Positions 54,801 to 62,414 of a stretch of DNA of 64,000 nt are shown here, in pieces (the stretch's first letter is position 1; each line of letters opens with the position of its first letter). Source of the stretch: Okeania sp. SIO1I7 (lineage in GTDB: Bacteria > Cyanobacteriota > Cyanobacteriia > Cyanobacteriales > Microcoleaceae); assembly GCA_010672585.1 (NCBI GenBank), contig JAAHGF010000002.1, forward strand, positions 363,043-427,042, written 5' to 3'. The notes beneath the pieces were generated by a model that saw only the letters and a program-made list of their open reading frames with translations, had not been told where the DNA came from and did no database searches. Position numbers and translations under genes: made by a program.

Positions 54801-56411
54801 TCCTGTTTGACTTTCACACTCAACATCATGGATAAGGTTATTGCTGAGACTTTTGGGGTTGCTTGGATCGTGAACGTAATGAGTAAATCGGTTTGTCTGG
54901 AGATTTAGCTTGTTTAATCCTCCCCCGATAGTACCGATCCAAAGATTTCCCTTCTGGTCTTCACAAATAGATTTAACTGTCGGGTTGTTTAAGCTATTGG
55001 GATTATTGGGGTTGTATTCGTAATGGGTAAATTTTCCTGAATCTCGGTCAAATCTTGTTAACCCACCACTACCTCCAATCCAGACAATACCCGATCGGTC
55101 TTCATAAATAGCATTAGTACCATTATGTTTCAAACTATTATCATCACCAGGGATAGCACGATAATGAATAAATGGTTTGGCTAAAAGATCCAGTATACTC
55201 ACACCCCTTTCTGTGGGAATCCACAATTTGCCGATTTCGTCTTTGTAGAGTGGGAGAGTATTATCATGACTGAGACTATAGGGATCGCCAGAGTTATGTT
55301 CATAATGGGTAAAGGTTTTGGTTTGGGGGTCAAATCGGTAAAGTCCATTACCCCAAGTGGCAAACCACACAAAACCTGCATCATCCTCAACCGCTGAAAC
55401 TGTAAAAACTGTGTTGTTATCTGACTTATTTATATCATCGGGATTATATTGATATCGAGTAAACTTCTGGGTTTCCCGGTCTAAGGTGTTGAGACCGTTT
55501 TGAGTACCTACCCATAAATTCCCGCGACTATCTTCATAAATTCCTCGTACAACATTATCGCTGAGACTATGGGGGTCGTCTGGATCGTGCTGGTAATGGG
55601 TAAATTTTTCTGTTTCATAGTCAAACTTTTCCAGACCACCATAAGTTGCTATCCAAAGCACACCTTTGCTGTCTTCATAGATTTTAAACACATCGTTATT
55701 AATCAGACTGTGGGGATTTGTGGAATCATGTTGGTAGCGAGTAAATTTGTTTGTATTTCGATTCAGTTTGTTAAGTCCACCACCCAAAGTACCAATCCAT
55801 AAATTTCCCTGACTGTCTTCATGGATAGCTCGAAGTGCATCACTACTAAGACTTTGGGGATTATCTGGATCGTGATAATAGTGGGTAAAACTCTCTGTGG
55901 AAGGTACATACTGATTAAGTCCAGCATTCCAAGTTGTAATCCAGAGTGTACCACTACGGTCTATCAATAGGTCTCTAGTGCGATCGCTACTTAAACTATC
56001 AGGATTATTAGGATAGTGCTGAAAAATTTTCATTCCATTGCCATCATAGCGAATGAGTCCACCATTCATCGCAAACCACATAAACCCATCATTATCTTGG
56101 ATAACACTCCAGACTCTATCTTCTGGAAGTCCATCTTCACTGGTGATATGTTTGAATTTAGTAAATTTTCCTGCATCTCTTGCTCGGAGTATCTGTGGTG
56201 TTGGTTTCTTTGCCAAGGTAGCTAAATTTTCTACTGTTTTCTGTTCAGTCTGAAAGGAGCGGTCTTCCCCCAAAGCAACAGTTACTAAAACTTGCCAAAA
56301 AAATAGGATGATTAACAATATCCAAATGGGATGTTTCCCAGACAGTTGAGTTAGACTATTGTTTATATTTGGCTGATAATATTTATTATTTTTGAGACGA
56401 TTTTTGTACAT
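51855..56411 (-). CDS. Reg_prop/Y_Y_Y propeller hybrid histidine kinase
   Basis: 1518 residues, hybrid two-component system type. A membrane helix at about 25-45 is followed by roughly fourteen Reg_prop blades (for example GLPEDRVWSVIQDNDGFMWF and SLSSDALRAIHEDSQGNLWI). A Y_Y_Y domain follows (YKYKLEGFDRDWNEVSSKDN..YTNLDPGNYVF). A second membrane helix (WFRAAMGILSLGVVLGGVWW) is near residue 900. The kinase has H953, the ATPase is interrupted by a repeat insert (52783-53150), and the receiver has D1364 in [13 protein letters not shown]. The shared helical tail ends the protein. In other bacteria such kinases sense saccharides or cell-surface signals and control their uptake. The output target is unknown; no DNA-binding domain is attached. 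Confidence 0.94.
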   Translation of the reverse strand: MYKNRLKNNKYYQPNINNSLTQLSGKHPIWILLIILFFWQVLVTVALGEDRSFQTEQKTVENLATLAKKPTPQILRARDAGKFTKFKHITSEDGLPEDRVWSVIQDNDGFMWFAMNGGLIRYDGNGMKIFQHYPNNPDSLSSDRTRDLLIDRSGTLWITTWNAGLNQYVPSTESFTHYYHDPDNPQSLSSDALRAIHEDSQGNLWIGTLGGGLNKLNRNTNKFTRYQHDSTNPHSLINNDVFKIYEDSKGVLWIATYGGLEKFDYETEKFTHYQHDPDDPHSLSDNVVRGIYEDSRGNLWVGTQNGLNTLDRETQKFTRYQYNPDDINKSDNNTVFTVSAVEDDAGFVWFATWGNGLYRFDPQTKTFTHYEHNSGDPYSLSHDNTLPLYKDEIGKLWIPTERGVSILDLLAKPFIHYRAIPGDDNSLKHNGTNAIYEDRSGIVWIGGSGGLTRFDRDSGKFTHYEYNPNNPNSLNNPTVKSICEDQKGNLWIGTIGGGLNKLNLQTNRFTHYVHDPSNPKSLSNNLIHDVECESQTGKIWIGTWGGGLNQFDPETEKFTHYTHDPDNPKSLLNNQIRVLNEDREGRLWIGTLIGLDKFDPKTKTFSRYYHRANDKNIIGYNLSTAATIQDIYEDQQGQLWVGSSSGLGKYDDRQDKFIQYTADRHGLPRDSIYGILEENTSNDEKGRGLWLSHSSKGLTRFNPETGSIQNYDVRDGLQSNAFLYSTAQHKTKDGKLWFGGVNGITAFYPEQIQDNPSIPTVFITDFKLENKLVPIGENSVLKESILKTKHLTLSYKDRIFSFKFAALNYQSPEKNRYKYKLEGFDRDWNEVSSKDNSATYTNLDPGNYVFRAIASNNDGLWNEQGVSIKITITPPWWETLWFRAAMGILSLGVVLGGVWWRIYETEKRNRELETEVKKRTAELQDSNQQLVIAKEKAEVANLAKSTFIANMSHELRTPLNAILGFSQIMMRSPTLSQEQKENTTIINKSGNYLLTLINNILDLSKIEAGKMTLHGKTFDFYSFLNELEDLLHITAENKGLTLIFDRQDDVPQYIYTDETKLRQVLINLINNGIKFTKQGGVSVTVVSQKESPLNPPLERQKESPFNPLSTPLERGESSGKNLSLERGESSGKNLSLERGEISGKNLSLERGESSGKNLSLETGESSGKNPSLETGEISGKNPSLEMEKKSPLPLERSSGKNPSLERGKSHGKATIIFEVRDTGAGIAEAEMSKLFEAFTQTETGKNSQEGTGLGLPISRKFVNLMGGDITVNTQVGKGTTFRFQIQVNVADKTDIEIEQNPRNVIALKPNQPRYKILIVDDRSTNRLLLIKLLQPLGFELKEAENGKQAIEIWSEWQPHLIWMDMRMPVMDGYEATQIIKGTTKGNATAIIALTASVLEEEKSIILSAGCDDFVRKPFRESIIFETMKKHLGVEYIYQQETAAQTPSELPNLKVEDLEKMPSEWLEELYDAAKALDDDLSLELIEQIPVEQSLLAEKLTNLVDNFQFKTIRKLLEYIL
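52783..53150 (-). repeat. Variable-number 36-bp repeat in kinase ATPase domain (7 units)
   Basis: About seven in-frame 12-residue units of the type GKNLSLERGESS (36 bp) lie between N-box strand VSVTV and [12 protein letters not shown]. Flanking pieces (ESPLNPPLERQKESPFNP) are the protein form of the C/G-rich dispersed repeat. Unit sequences vary (SLETGE, EISGK), so it is older than the array at 57363-57662. It makes open frames on the plus strand, which are not genes. Confidence 0.9.
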
Positions 56412-56434
56412 AGTTTTTCATCATATATTGATGG

Positions 56435-59400
56435 TCAAAAATCAAATGATTCCAGCAATTGTCTAATAGTCTTCAATTGAAAATTATCCACCAGATTAGT
56501 TAGTTTTTCCGCTAATAAAGATTGTTCAACCGGAATTTGTTCTATTAATTCTAAGATTGTATCATCATCTAAAGCTTTCGCTGCATCATACAGTTCTTCT
56601 AACCATTCACTAGGCATTTTTTCCAAATCTTCTACTTTTAAGTTTGGCAATTCAGTAGGAGTTTGATCTGGAGTTTCTTGTTGATAAATATATTCCACTC
56701 CTAAATGCTTTTTCATTGTCTCAAAAATTATTGATTCTCGAAATGGTTTTCTGACAAAATCATCACATCCTGCTGATAAAATAATTGCTTTTTGTTCTTC
56801 TAATACACTTGCTGTTAAGGCAATTATTGCTGTGGCATTTCCTTTGATTGTGCCTTTAATTATTTGGGTGGCTTCGTAACCATCCATCACTGGCATTCTC
56901 ATATCCATCCAAATTAAATGAGGTTGCCATTCGGACCAGATTTCTATTGCTTGTTTTCCATTTTCTGCTTCTTTTAATTCAAATCCTAATGGTTGTAATA
57001 ATTTTATCAATAATAAACGATTAGTAGAGCGGTCATCCACTATTAATATTTTATAACGAGGTTGATTGGGTTTTAAAGCAATAACATTACGAGGGTTTTG
57101 TTCAATTTCTATATCTGTTTTATCGGCAACATTTACTTGAATTTGAAATCTAAAGGTTGTACCTTTGCCTACTTGAGTATTAACGGTAATATCTCCTCCC
57201 ATTAAGTTGACAAATTTACGACTAATGGGTAATCCTAATCCTGTTCCTTCTTGACTGTTTTTACCTGTTTCTGTTTGAGTAAATGCTTCAAATAATTTAG
57301 GAGTTTCTGCTTCAGCTATTCCTGCTCCTGTATCTCTGACTTCAAAAATAATTGTGGCTTTTTCATTACTTTCCCTCCTTTCTAAGGATGGATTTTTTCC
57401 CGAACTTTTCCCCCTTTCCAAAGGTAGATTTTTTCCCGAACTTTTCCCCCTTTCCAAAGGTAGATTTTTTCCCGAACTTTTCCCCCTTTCCAAAGGTAGA
57501 TTTTTTCCCGAACTTTTCCCCCTTTCCAAAAGTAGATTTTTTCCCGAACTTTCCCCCCTTTCCAAAGGTAGATTTTTTCCCGAACTTTCCCCCCTTTCCA
57601 AAGGTAGATTTTTTCCCGAACTTTTCCCCCTTTCCAAGGAGGGATTAAGGGGGGATTCTTTTTGAGTACCAACTGTGACACTTACCCCTCCTTCAGATGT
57701 AAATTTAATACCATTATTGATTAAATTAATTAAGACTTGACGGAGTTTAGTTTCATCAGTATAGATATATCGAGGTACATCGTCTTGATGGTCAAAGATT
57801 AATGTTAATCCTTTATTTTCTGCGGTTATATGTAATAAGTCTTCCAGTTCGTTCAATAATGAATAAAAGTCAAAGGTTTTAGCATTGAGGTTCATTTTCC
57901 CTGCTTCGATTTTAGATAAGTCTAAAATATTGTTAATTAAGGTCAATAAATAGTTGCCACTTTTATTAATAATAGTTGTATTTTCCTTCTGTTCTTGAGA
58001 TAAGGTTGGAGAACGCATCATAATTTGCGAAAAGCCTAAAATAGCATTTAATGGAGTGCGTAATTCATGGCTCATATTAGCGATAAAACTGCTTTTGGCT
58101 TGATTGGCAACTTCCGCTTTTTCTTTAGCAATGGATAATTCTTCTGTTCTTTCTTCAACTTTTTTTTCTAAAACAATATTTTGTTCTTGAATTAACTTTT
58201 GATTAAGTTCAGCATTTTTCAAAGCTTGATTTTGTGCTTTCTCTTTTTCATCTTGAATCAGATTAATTCTATCTGCTAAAGCAAACGAAAATAATAATAC
58301 CGATAAACTAAAAGTAAAATTTGAACGGTTCTCTACATAAAAACCATAAGGTATAAAACCAAGAGCACTAAAAGAACGAATAATTATTCCTAAAAGAGGG
58401 GAAAGCATAGCTAATAAAAAATATTTACTTGGCTTATATCTTTGTCTCCATCTGATCAAAGCAGTTATTAATATTATGAAACTAATAAATATACCATTAA
58501 AAATCACGCTAATATTATTCCATTTTGTTGGCATTGATATAATAATTACCATAACTAGAACTAAAGATAGAATAAATAAAAATCTATCAATTTGAGGAAG
58601 ATATTTTTTAGTTTTTAAGAAAGATTGGGTAAATTTTATCCAAGAAAACAACATTAATAATAGGGCAAATGATTGAATCTCATAATAGTTAGGAAAATGA
58701 TTCCACAAGAATTGATGTCCTATTCCATCTCGACATAATCTAAACCATAAATAACCTATAATAAACAAGACAAAATGTAGATAACTTTTGTCTTTTAAAG
58801 AAATAAATAAAAATAAGTTATAACCAATCATTATCACAAAAGTTCCATAAGCTATTCCTAAAGATAAAATATTATTTTGGTCTTCCTGGAAAAATGTTTC
58901 CAAAGAATAAATATTTAAGGGAATAACTAAACCAGCTTTTGAAGTTAAACGTAGATAAATAGTTTTTTCATTATTTTCAGTAAAAGGCAAACTAAAGATA
59001 AAAAAACGATGGTTAAATTCTCTAGTACTAAAAGGTAAAAATCTGCCTGTTTTAATTATCTTAAATCCTTTTTTTTCTCCTTGATCAAAATAAAAATCTA
59101 CTGTACCTATACGAGACTCATTTAAACTTAATATCCATTTTTGTGTCAAATTTGCTTGATTTTTTACCCGAAAGCGAACCCAGATTGCTGATGTTTTTAC
59201 GCCTAAGTTGGGGACTTTTTGATTACTAGGAGTAAATTCTCGATCAACCACATCTTCAATAGTTAATTCCCTAGTTTTATCTTCAAATATTTCTAAATGT
59301 AATCCTAAAGGATATTCTGTCTTTTCATCCGTTAAAATAACAGGATGATTAATATACTTTAAGTTCTGATTATTTTGAGCATAAATCTTAGATGCAGAAA

Positions 59401-59461
59401 TCAATAAACAGAAACTAACCATTATCAAGACTAAGAGTCGTTTAATACAAATTTTATTCAT
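56435..59461 (-). CDS. 7TMR-DISM hybrid histidine kinase with receiver
   Basis: 1008 residues. A signal peptide (IKRLLVLIMVSFCLLISASK) is followed by an extracellular 7TMR-DISMED2 beta domain (GLHLEIFEDKTRELTIEDVV; WILSLNESRIGTVDFYFDQG; RFLPFSTREFNHRFFIFSLP). Seven membrane helices span about 200-400 (for example LSLGIAYGTFVIMIGYNLFL and FLFILSLVLVMVIIISMPTK). A coiled coil leads to the kinase with H465 in [18 protein letters not shown], an ATPase domain interrupted by the repeat at 57363-57662, and a receiver with D853 in [13 protein letters not shown]. The shared helical tail ends it. 7TMR-DISM sensors respond to carbohydrate or other diffusible ligands. It starts 48 bp after the next kinase-intergenic feature and is 23 bp from the propeller kinase, so the two are probably co-transcribed. 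Confidence 0.94.
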   Translation of the reverse strand: MNKICIKRLLVLIMVSFCLLISASKIYAQNNQNLKYINHPVILTDEKTEYPLGLHLEIFEDKTRELTIEDVVDREFTPSNQKVPNLGVKTSAIWVRFRVKNQANLTQKWILSLNESRIGTVDFYFDQGEKKGFKIIKTGRFLPFSTREFNHRFFIFSLPFTENNEKTIYLRLTSKAGLVIPLNIYSLETFFQEDQNNILSLGIAYGTFVIMIGYNLFLFISLKDKSYLHFVLFIIGYLWFRLCRDGIGHQFLWNHFPNYYEIQSFALLLMLFSWIKFTQSFLKTKKYLPQIDRFLFILSLVLVMVIIISMPTKWNNISVIFNGIFISFIILITALIRWRQRYKPSKYFLLAMLSPLLGIIIRSFSALGFIPYGFYVENRSNFTFSLSVLLFSFALADRINLIQDEKEKAQNQALKNAELNQKLIQEQNIVLEKKVEERTEELSIAKEKAEVANQAKSSFIANMSHELRTPLNAILGFSQIMMRSPTLSQEQKENTTIINKSGNYLLTLINNILDLSKIEAGKMNLNAKTFDFYSLLNELEDLLHITAENKGLTLIFDHQDDVPRYIYTDETKLRQVLINLINNGIKFTSEGGVSVTVGTQKESPLNPSLERGKSSGKNLPLERGESSGKNLPLERGESSGKNLLLERGKSSGKNLPLERGKSSGKNLPLERGKSSGKNLPLERGKSSGKNPSLERRESNEKATIIFEVRDTGAGIAEAETPKLFEAFTQTETGKNSQEGTGLGLPISRKFVNLMGGDITVNTQVGKGTTFRFQIQVNVADKTDIEIEQNPRNVIALKPNQPRYKILIVDDRSTNRLLLIKLLQPLGFELKEAENGKQAIEIWSEWQPHLIWMDMRMPVMDGYEATQIIKGTIKGNATAIIALTASVLEEQKAIILSAGCDDFVRKPFRESIIFETMKKHLGVEYIYQQETPDQTPTELPNLKVEDLEKMPSEWLEELYDAAKALDDDTILELIEQIPVEQSLLAEKLTNLVDNFQLKTIRQLLESFDF
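57363..57662 (-). repeat. Variable-number 36-bp repeat in kinase ATPase domain (8 units)
   Basis: Eight in-frame units of the type GKNLPLERGKSS lie at the same position in the ATPase domain as in the neighbouring kinases. Several copies are identical at the DNA level, which suggests recent slippage. Plus-strand open frames crossing it are repeat translations, not genes. The corresponding insert in the SBP-type kinase is only two units (60705-60788). Confidence 0.9.
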
Positions 59462-59774
59462 CTTATGTTACCTGATTAAATAAATTAAGAAGTTAGAGCG
59501 AATCTAAAATTATCAACTAAGACAATTTTTGTAGATAATTTTTTATCAAAATAATATGGGTCTAAAACCCAGCCTTTTAAGGCGCAATATTTTTGGAGCG
59601 GGGCTTAAATCCCCGTTACAAAAATAACTTCTAACTTCCCCTCCTGGGAGGGGGAGGGGCGAGGGGTGGGTTGACTTCTGACTTCTGACTTCGTTAAACC
59701 CCCCGTAGGAGACCTCAGAATTACACACTAGCTTCTGACTTCCGACTTCTGACTTCGTTAACATATCTTGATGC
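59462..59774. other. Repeat-filled gap, no gene
   Basis: TCTAAAACCCAGCCTTTTAA..GGGGCTTAAATCCCCGTTAC at about 59571-59620 is a dispersed repeat (compare 12056-12090). The CCCCTCCTGGGAGGGGGAGG hairpin and TTCTGACT units follow. GGAGACCTCAGAATTACACA also occurs at about 4321-4340. It lies between two minus-strand kinase genes. Confidence 0.6.
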
Positions 59775-62153
59775 TCAAAACCTAAATGATGCAAGTAATT
59801 GTCTAATGGTCTTAAATTGAAAATCATTGACTAAATTACTTAACTTTTCCGCTAATAAAGATTCTTCAACCGGAATTTTTTCTATTAATTCTAAGATCCT
59901 ATCATCATCTAAAGCTTTCGCTGCATCATACAGTTCTTCTAACCATTCATTAGGCATTTTTTCCAAATCTTCTACTGTTAAACTTGATAATTCAGTAGCA
60001 GTTTGAGATTCAGTTTCCTCTTGATAAATATATTCAACTCCTAAATGCTTTTGCATAGTTTCAAAAATCATTGATTCTCGGAAAGGTTTTCTGACAAAAT
60101 AATCACATCCTGCTGATAAAATAATTGCTTTCTCTTCTTCTAATACACTTGCTGTTAAGGCGATAATTGCTGTGGCATTTCCTTTAGTTGTCCCTTTAAT
60201 TATTTGAGTTGCTTCGTAACCATCAATCACTGGCATTCTCATATCCATCCAAATTAAATGAGGTTGCCATTTTTCCCAAATTTCAATGGTTTCTTTTCCA
60301 TTTGTAGCTTCTTTTAATTCAAATCCTAATGGCTGTAATAGTTTGATTAATAATAAACGATTAGTATGGCGGTCATCTACAATTAAAATTCTATAACGGA
60401 TTTGATTGGGTTGTAGAGCCATCACATGACGCGGTTTTTCTTGAGTTTCTATATCTGTTTTATTGACAATATTAACTGCAATTTCAAATCTAAAATTTGT
60501 ACCTTTTCCTGCTTGACTTTTAACAGTAATATCTCCTCCCATTAAATTGACAAATTTACGACTAATGGGTAATCCCAAACCTGTACCTTCTTGACTATTT
60601 TTACCTGTTTCAGTTTGAGAAAATGCTTCAAATAATTTGCCCATTTCATCTTCAGCAATTCCTGCTCCTGTATCTCTCACTTCAAGAATAATTGTGGCTT
60701 TTCCATTACTTTCACCCCATTCCAAAGAGGGATATTTTCCAGAACTTTCCCCCCTTTCTAAGGGGGAATTAAGAGGGGATTCTTTTTGACTACCAACTGT
60801 TACACTTACACCCCCTTCAGATGTAAATTTAATTCCATTATTGATTAAATTAATTAAGACTTGCCGGAGTTTTGTTTCATCAGTATAGATATATTGAGGT
60901 ACATCATCCTGACGATCAAAAATTAATGTTAATCCTTTATTTTCTGCGGTTATATGTAATAAATCTTCCAGTTCGTTTAAGAAAGAATAAAAGTCAAATG
61001 TTTTAGCATTGAGGGTCATTTTACCCGCTTCAATTTTAGATAAGTCTAAAATATTATTAATCAAGGTTAATAAATAGCAACCACTGTTATGAATAATAGT
61101 TGTATTTTCCTGATCTTCTTTTGATAAACTCGGAGAACGGAGCATAATTTGCGAAAAGCCTAAAATAGCATTTAAAGGAGTCCGTAATTCATGACTCATA
61201 TTAGCAATAAAAGTACTTTTGGCTTGGTTTGCTACTTCCGCTTTTTCTTTCGAGGTTTGAAGTTGTAATTCTAATACCTTGCGTCGTTCAATTTCCTGCT
61301 TTAGCGTTTGATTCCAAAAGAAGATAACTATCGTTCCACCAATTCCTCCAATTAATAAAATAATCAACCACTTAGGTATGGTTTCTTTTACAAATTCTTT
61401 ACCACCGTACCAATGATTATAGGTTTCATAATAGATAGATTGTCGATCTTTTTTCCATTGTTTGAGATATGTATCAATGGTTTGACGGATATCATCATGT
61501 TTACCTTCTGGGGTAGCAAATGTTGATTGAGTTGGGTGAAAGACAATTGAGCTTCTTTCAACCTGATAGTTTTTTTCTTCGAGATATCCAAAAGTACTGT
61601 TGGTAACACCAGCATCAACTTTTCCACTTTCAACTAATTCAAAGACTTTCGGAGGTGTTGAAACCTCAACAAGTTGTGGCTGAATGTCGAAATCACGAGT
61701 AACTGCCATGAAATTCGATGTGTGGATACTACCCTTAAGCACAGCAACTTTTTTTCGATCTAAATCCGGTAAAATTTTGATTTTGCTGTTGGGTGTGAGG
61801 TAAACAGTTCCCCATTTGATTGCTACAGGTTCATTCACAAAATCAGCAAATTTATCCCGCTCTTCTGAATAGGATATAGAAGTAAGTAAATCAATTTCAC
61901 TGTCTTTCAGTTTTTGAAGGTTAGCATTCCAGTCGTCATATACATATTCAAGTTTCCATTGTTTGCGTTTAGCAATCTCCTCTAACAAATCAACAAATAA
62001 TCCTTGAGGAATACCATTATCATCAACAAAAACACCGGGTGGATTATTTTGAATACCAACTTTGATTGATTTTTCAGCTTTAGCTACACAATCATAAAAT
62101 ATGCTCAACAACCCGATTATGAATACTAAAAGGATACGAATCTGGATCGGCAT
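59775..62153 (-). CDS. SBP_bac_3-sensor hybrid histidine kinase with receiver
   Basis: 792 residues. The N-terminus is exported ([20 protein letters not shown]). Residues 29-255 form a periplasmic solute-binding-protein (family 3) sensor: [60 protein letters not shown] and [20 protein letters not shown] strand order. A membrane helix ([20 protein letters not shown]) follows, then the kinase with H321 in [18 protein letters not shown], an ATPase domain with a two-unit repeat insert, a receiver with D637 in [13 protein letters not shown] and the shared helical tail. The sensor should bind an amino acid or similar small ligand, as in EvgS/BvgS-like kinases. Confidence 0.94.
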   Translation of the reverse strand: MPIQIRILLVFIIGLLSIFYDCVAKAEKSIKVGIQNNPPGVFVDDNGIPQGLFVDLLEEIAKRKQWKLEYVYDDWNANLQKLKDSEIDLLTSISYSEERDKFADFVNEPVAIKWGTVYLTPNSKIKILPDLDRKKVAVLKGSIHTSNFMAVTRDFDIQPQLVEVSTPPKVFELVESGKVDAGVTNSTFGYLEEKNYQVERSSIVFHPTQSTFATPEGKHDDIRQTIDTYLKQWKKDRQSIYYETYNHWYGGKEFVKETIPKWLIILLIGGIGGTIVIFFWNQTLKQEIERRKVLELQLQTSKEKAEVANQAKSTFIANMSHELRTPLNAILGFSQIMLRSPSLSKEDQENTTIIHNSGCYLLTLINNILDLSKIEAGKMTLNAKTFDFYSFLNELEDLLHITAENKGLTLIFDRQDDVPQYIYTDETKLRQVLINLINNGIKFTSEGGVSVTVGSQKESPLNSPLERGESSGKYPSLEWGESNGKATIILEVRDTGAGIAEDEMGKLFEAFSQTETGKNSQEGTGLGLPISRKFVNLMGGDITVKSQAGKGTNFRFEIAVNIVNKTDIETQEKPRHVMALQPNQIRYRILIVDDRHTNRLLLIKLLQPLGFELKEATNGKETIEIWEKWQPHLIWMDMRMPVIDGYEATQIIKGTTKGNATAIIALTASVLEEEKAIILSAGCDYFVRKPFRESMIFETMQKHLGVEYIYQEETESQTATELSSLTVEDLEKMPNEWLEELYDAAKALDDDRILELIEKIPVEESLLAEKLSNLVNDFQFKTIRQLLASFRF

Positions 62154-62201
62154 AGACTTTGTAAAGGAAATGGTATTGTATTTAAGTATTTTACCAAAAA
62201 T

Positions 62202-62331
62202 TTAACTCCCCCGGCGGGAAGTCCCGCGCTCTCCCGGAGGGGAGCGTCGTATGTATAAACAGCAGTCAGCTTTTTTTTCTGACTGAAGAATCCCGCGTTG
62301 TCGCGTTAGCGCAACGTCGGGAGTATGTCAA
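62202..62331 (+). mobile_element. IS200/IS605-like remnant (130 bp, TCAA end)
   Basis: TTTAACTCCCCCGGCGGGAA starts a hairpin (GCGGGAAGTCCCGC, then GCTCTCCC..GGGGAGCG) as at 20070. A right-end hairpin CCCGCGTTG TCGCGTTAGCG CAACGTCGGG and AGTATGTCAA end at 62331. No transposase gene remains. It lies between the SBP-type kinase and the HEAT-repeat gene. TTAC at about 62190 could be the left cleavage site, but this is uncertain. Confidence 0.6.
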
Positions 62332-62350
62332 GGAGCTTCAGCTAGAGGTA

Positions 62351-62369
62351 CTGATAACTGATAACTGAA
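62351..62369. repeat. CTGATAA array followed by ATGA
   Basis: AGAGGTACTGATAACTGATA continues ACTGAAATGA, the same module that starts potB, potC and the Uma2 gene. The ATG here opens only nine codons and is not a gene, which shows that ATGA belongs to the repeat itself. Confidence 0.7.
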
Positions 62370-62414
62370 ATGAGTGACCTTTTGAAGTTGAAAATCTAAA
62401 TGTCTTTGAGCATC

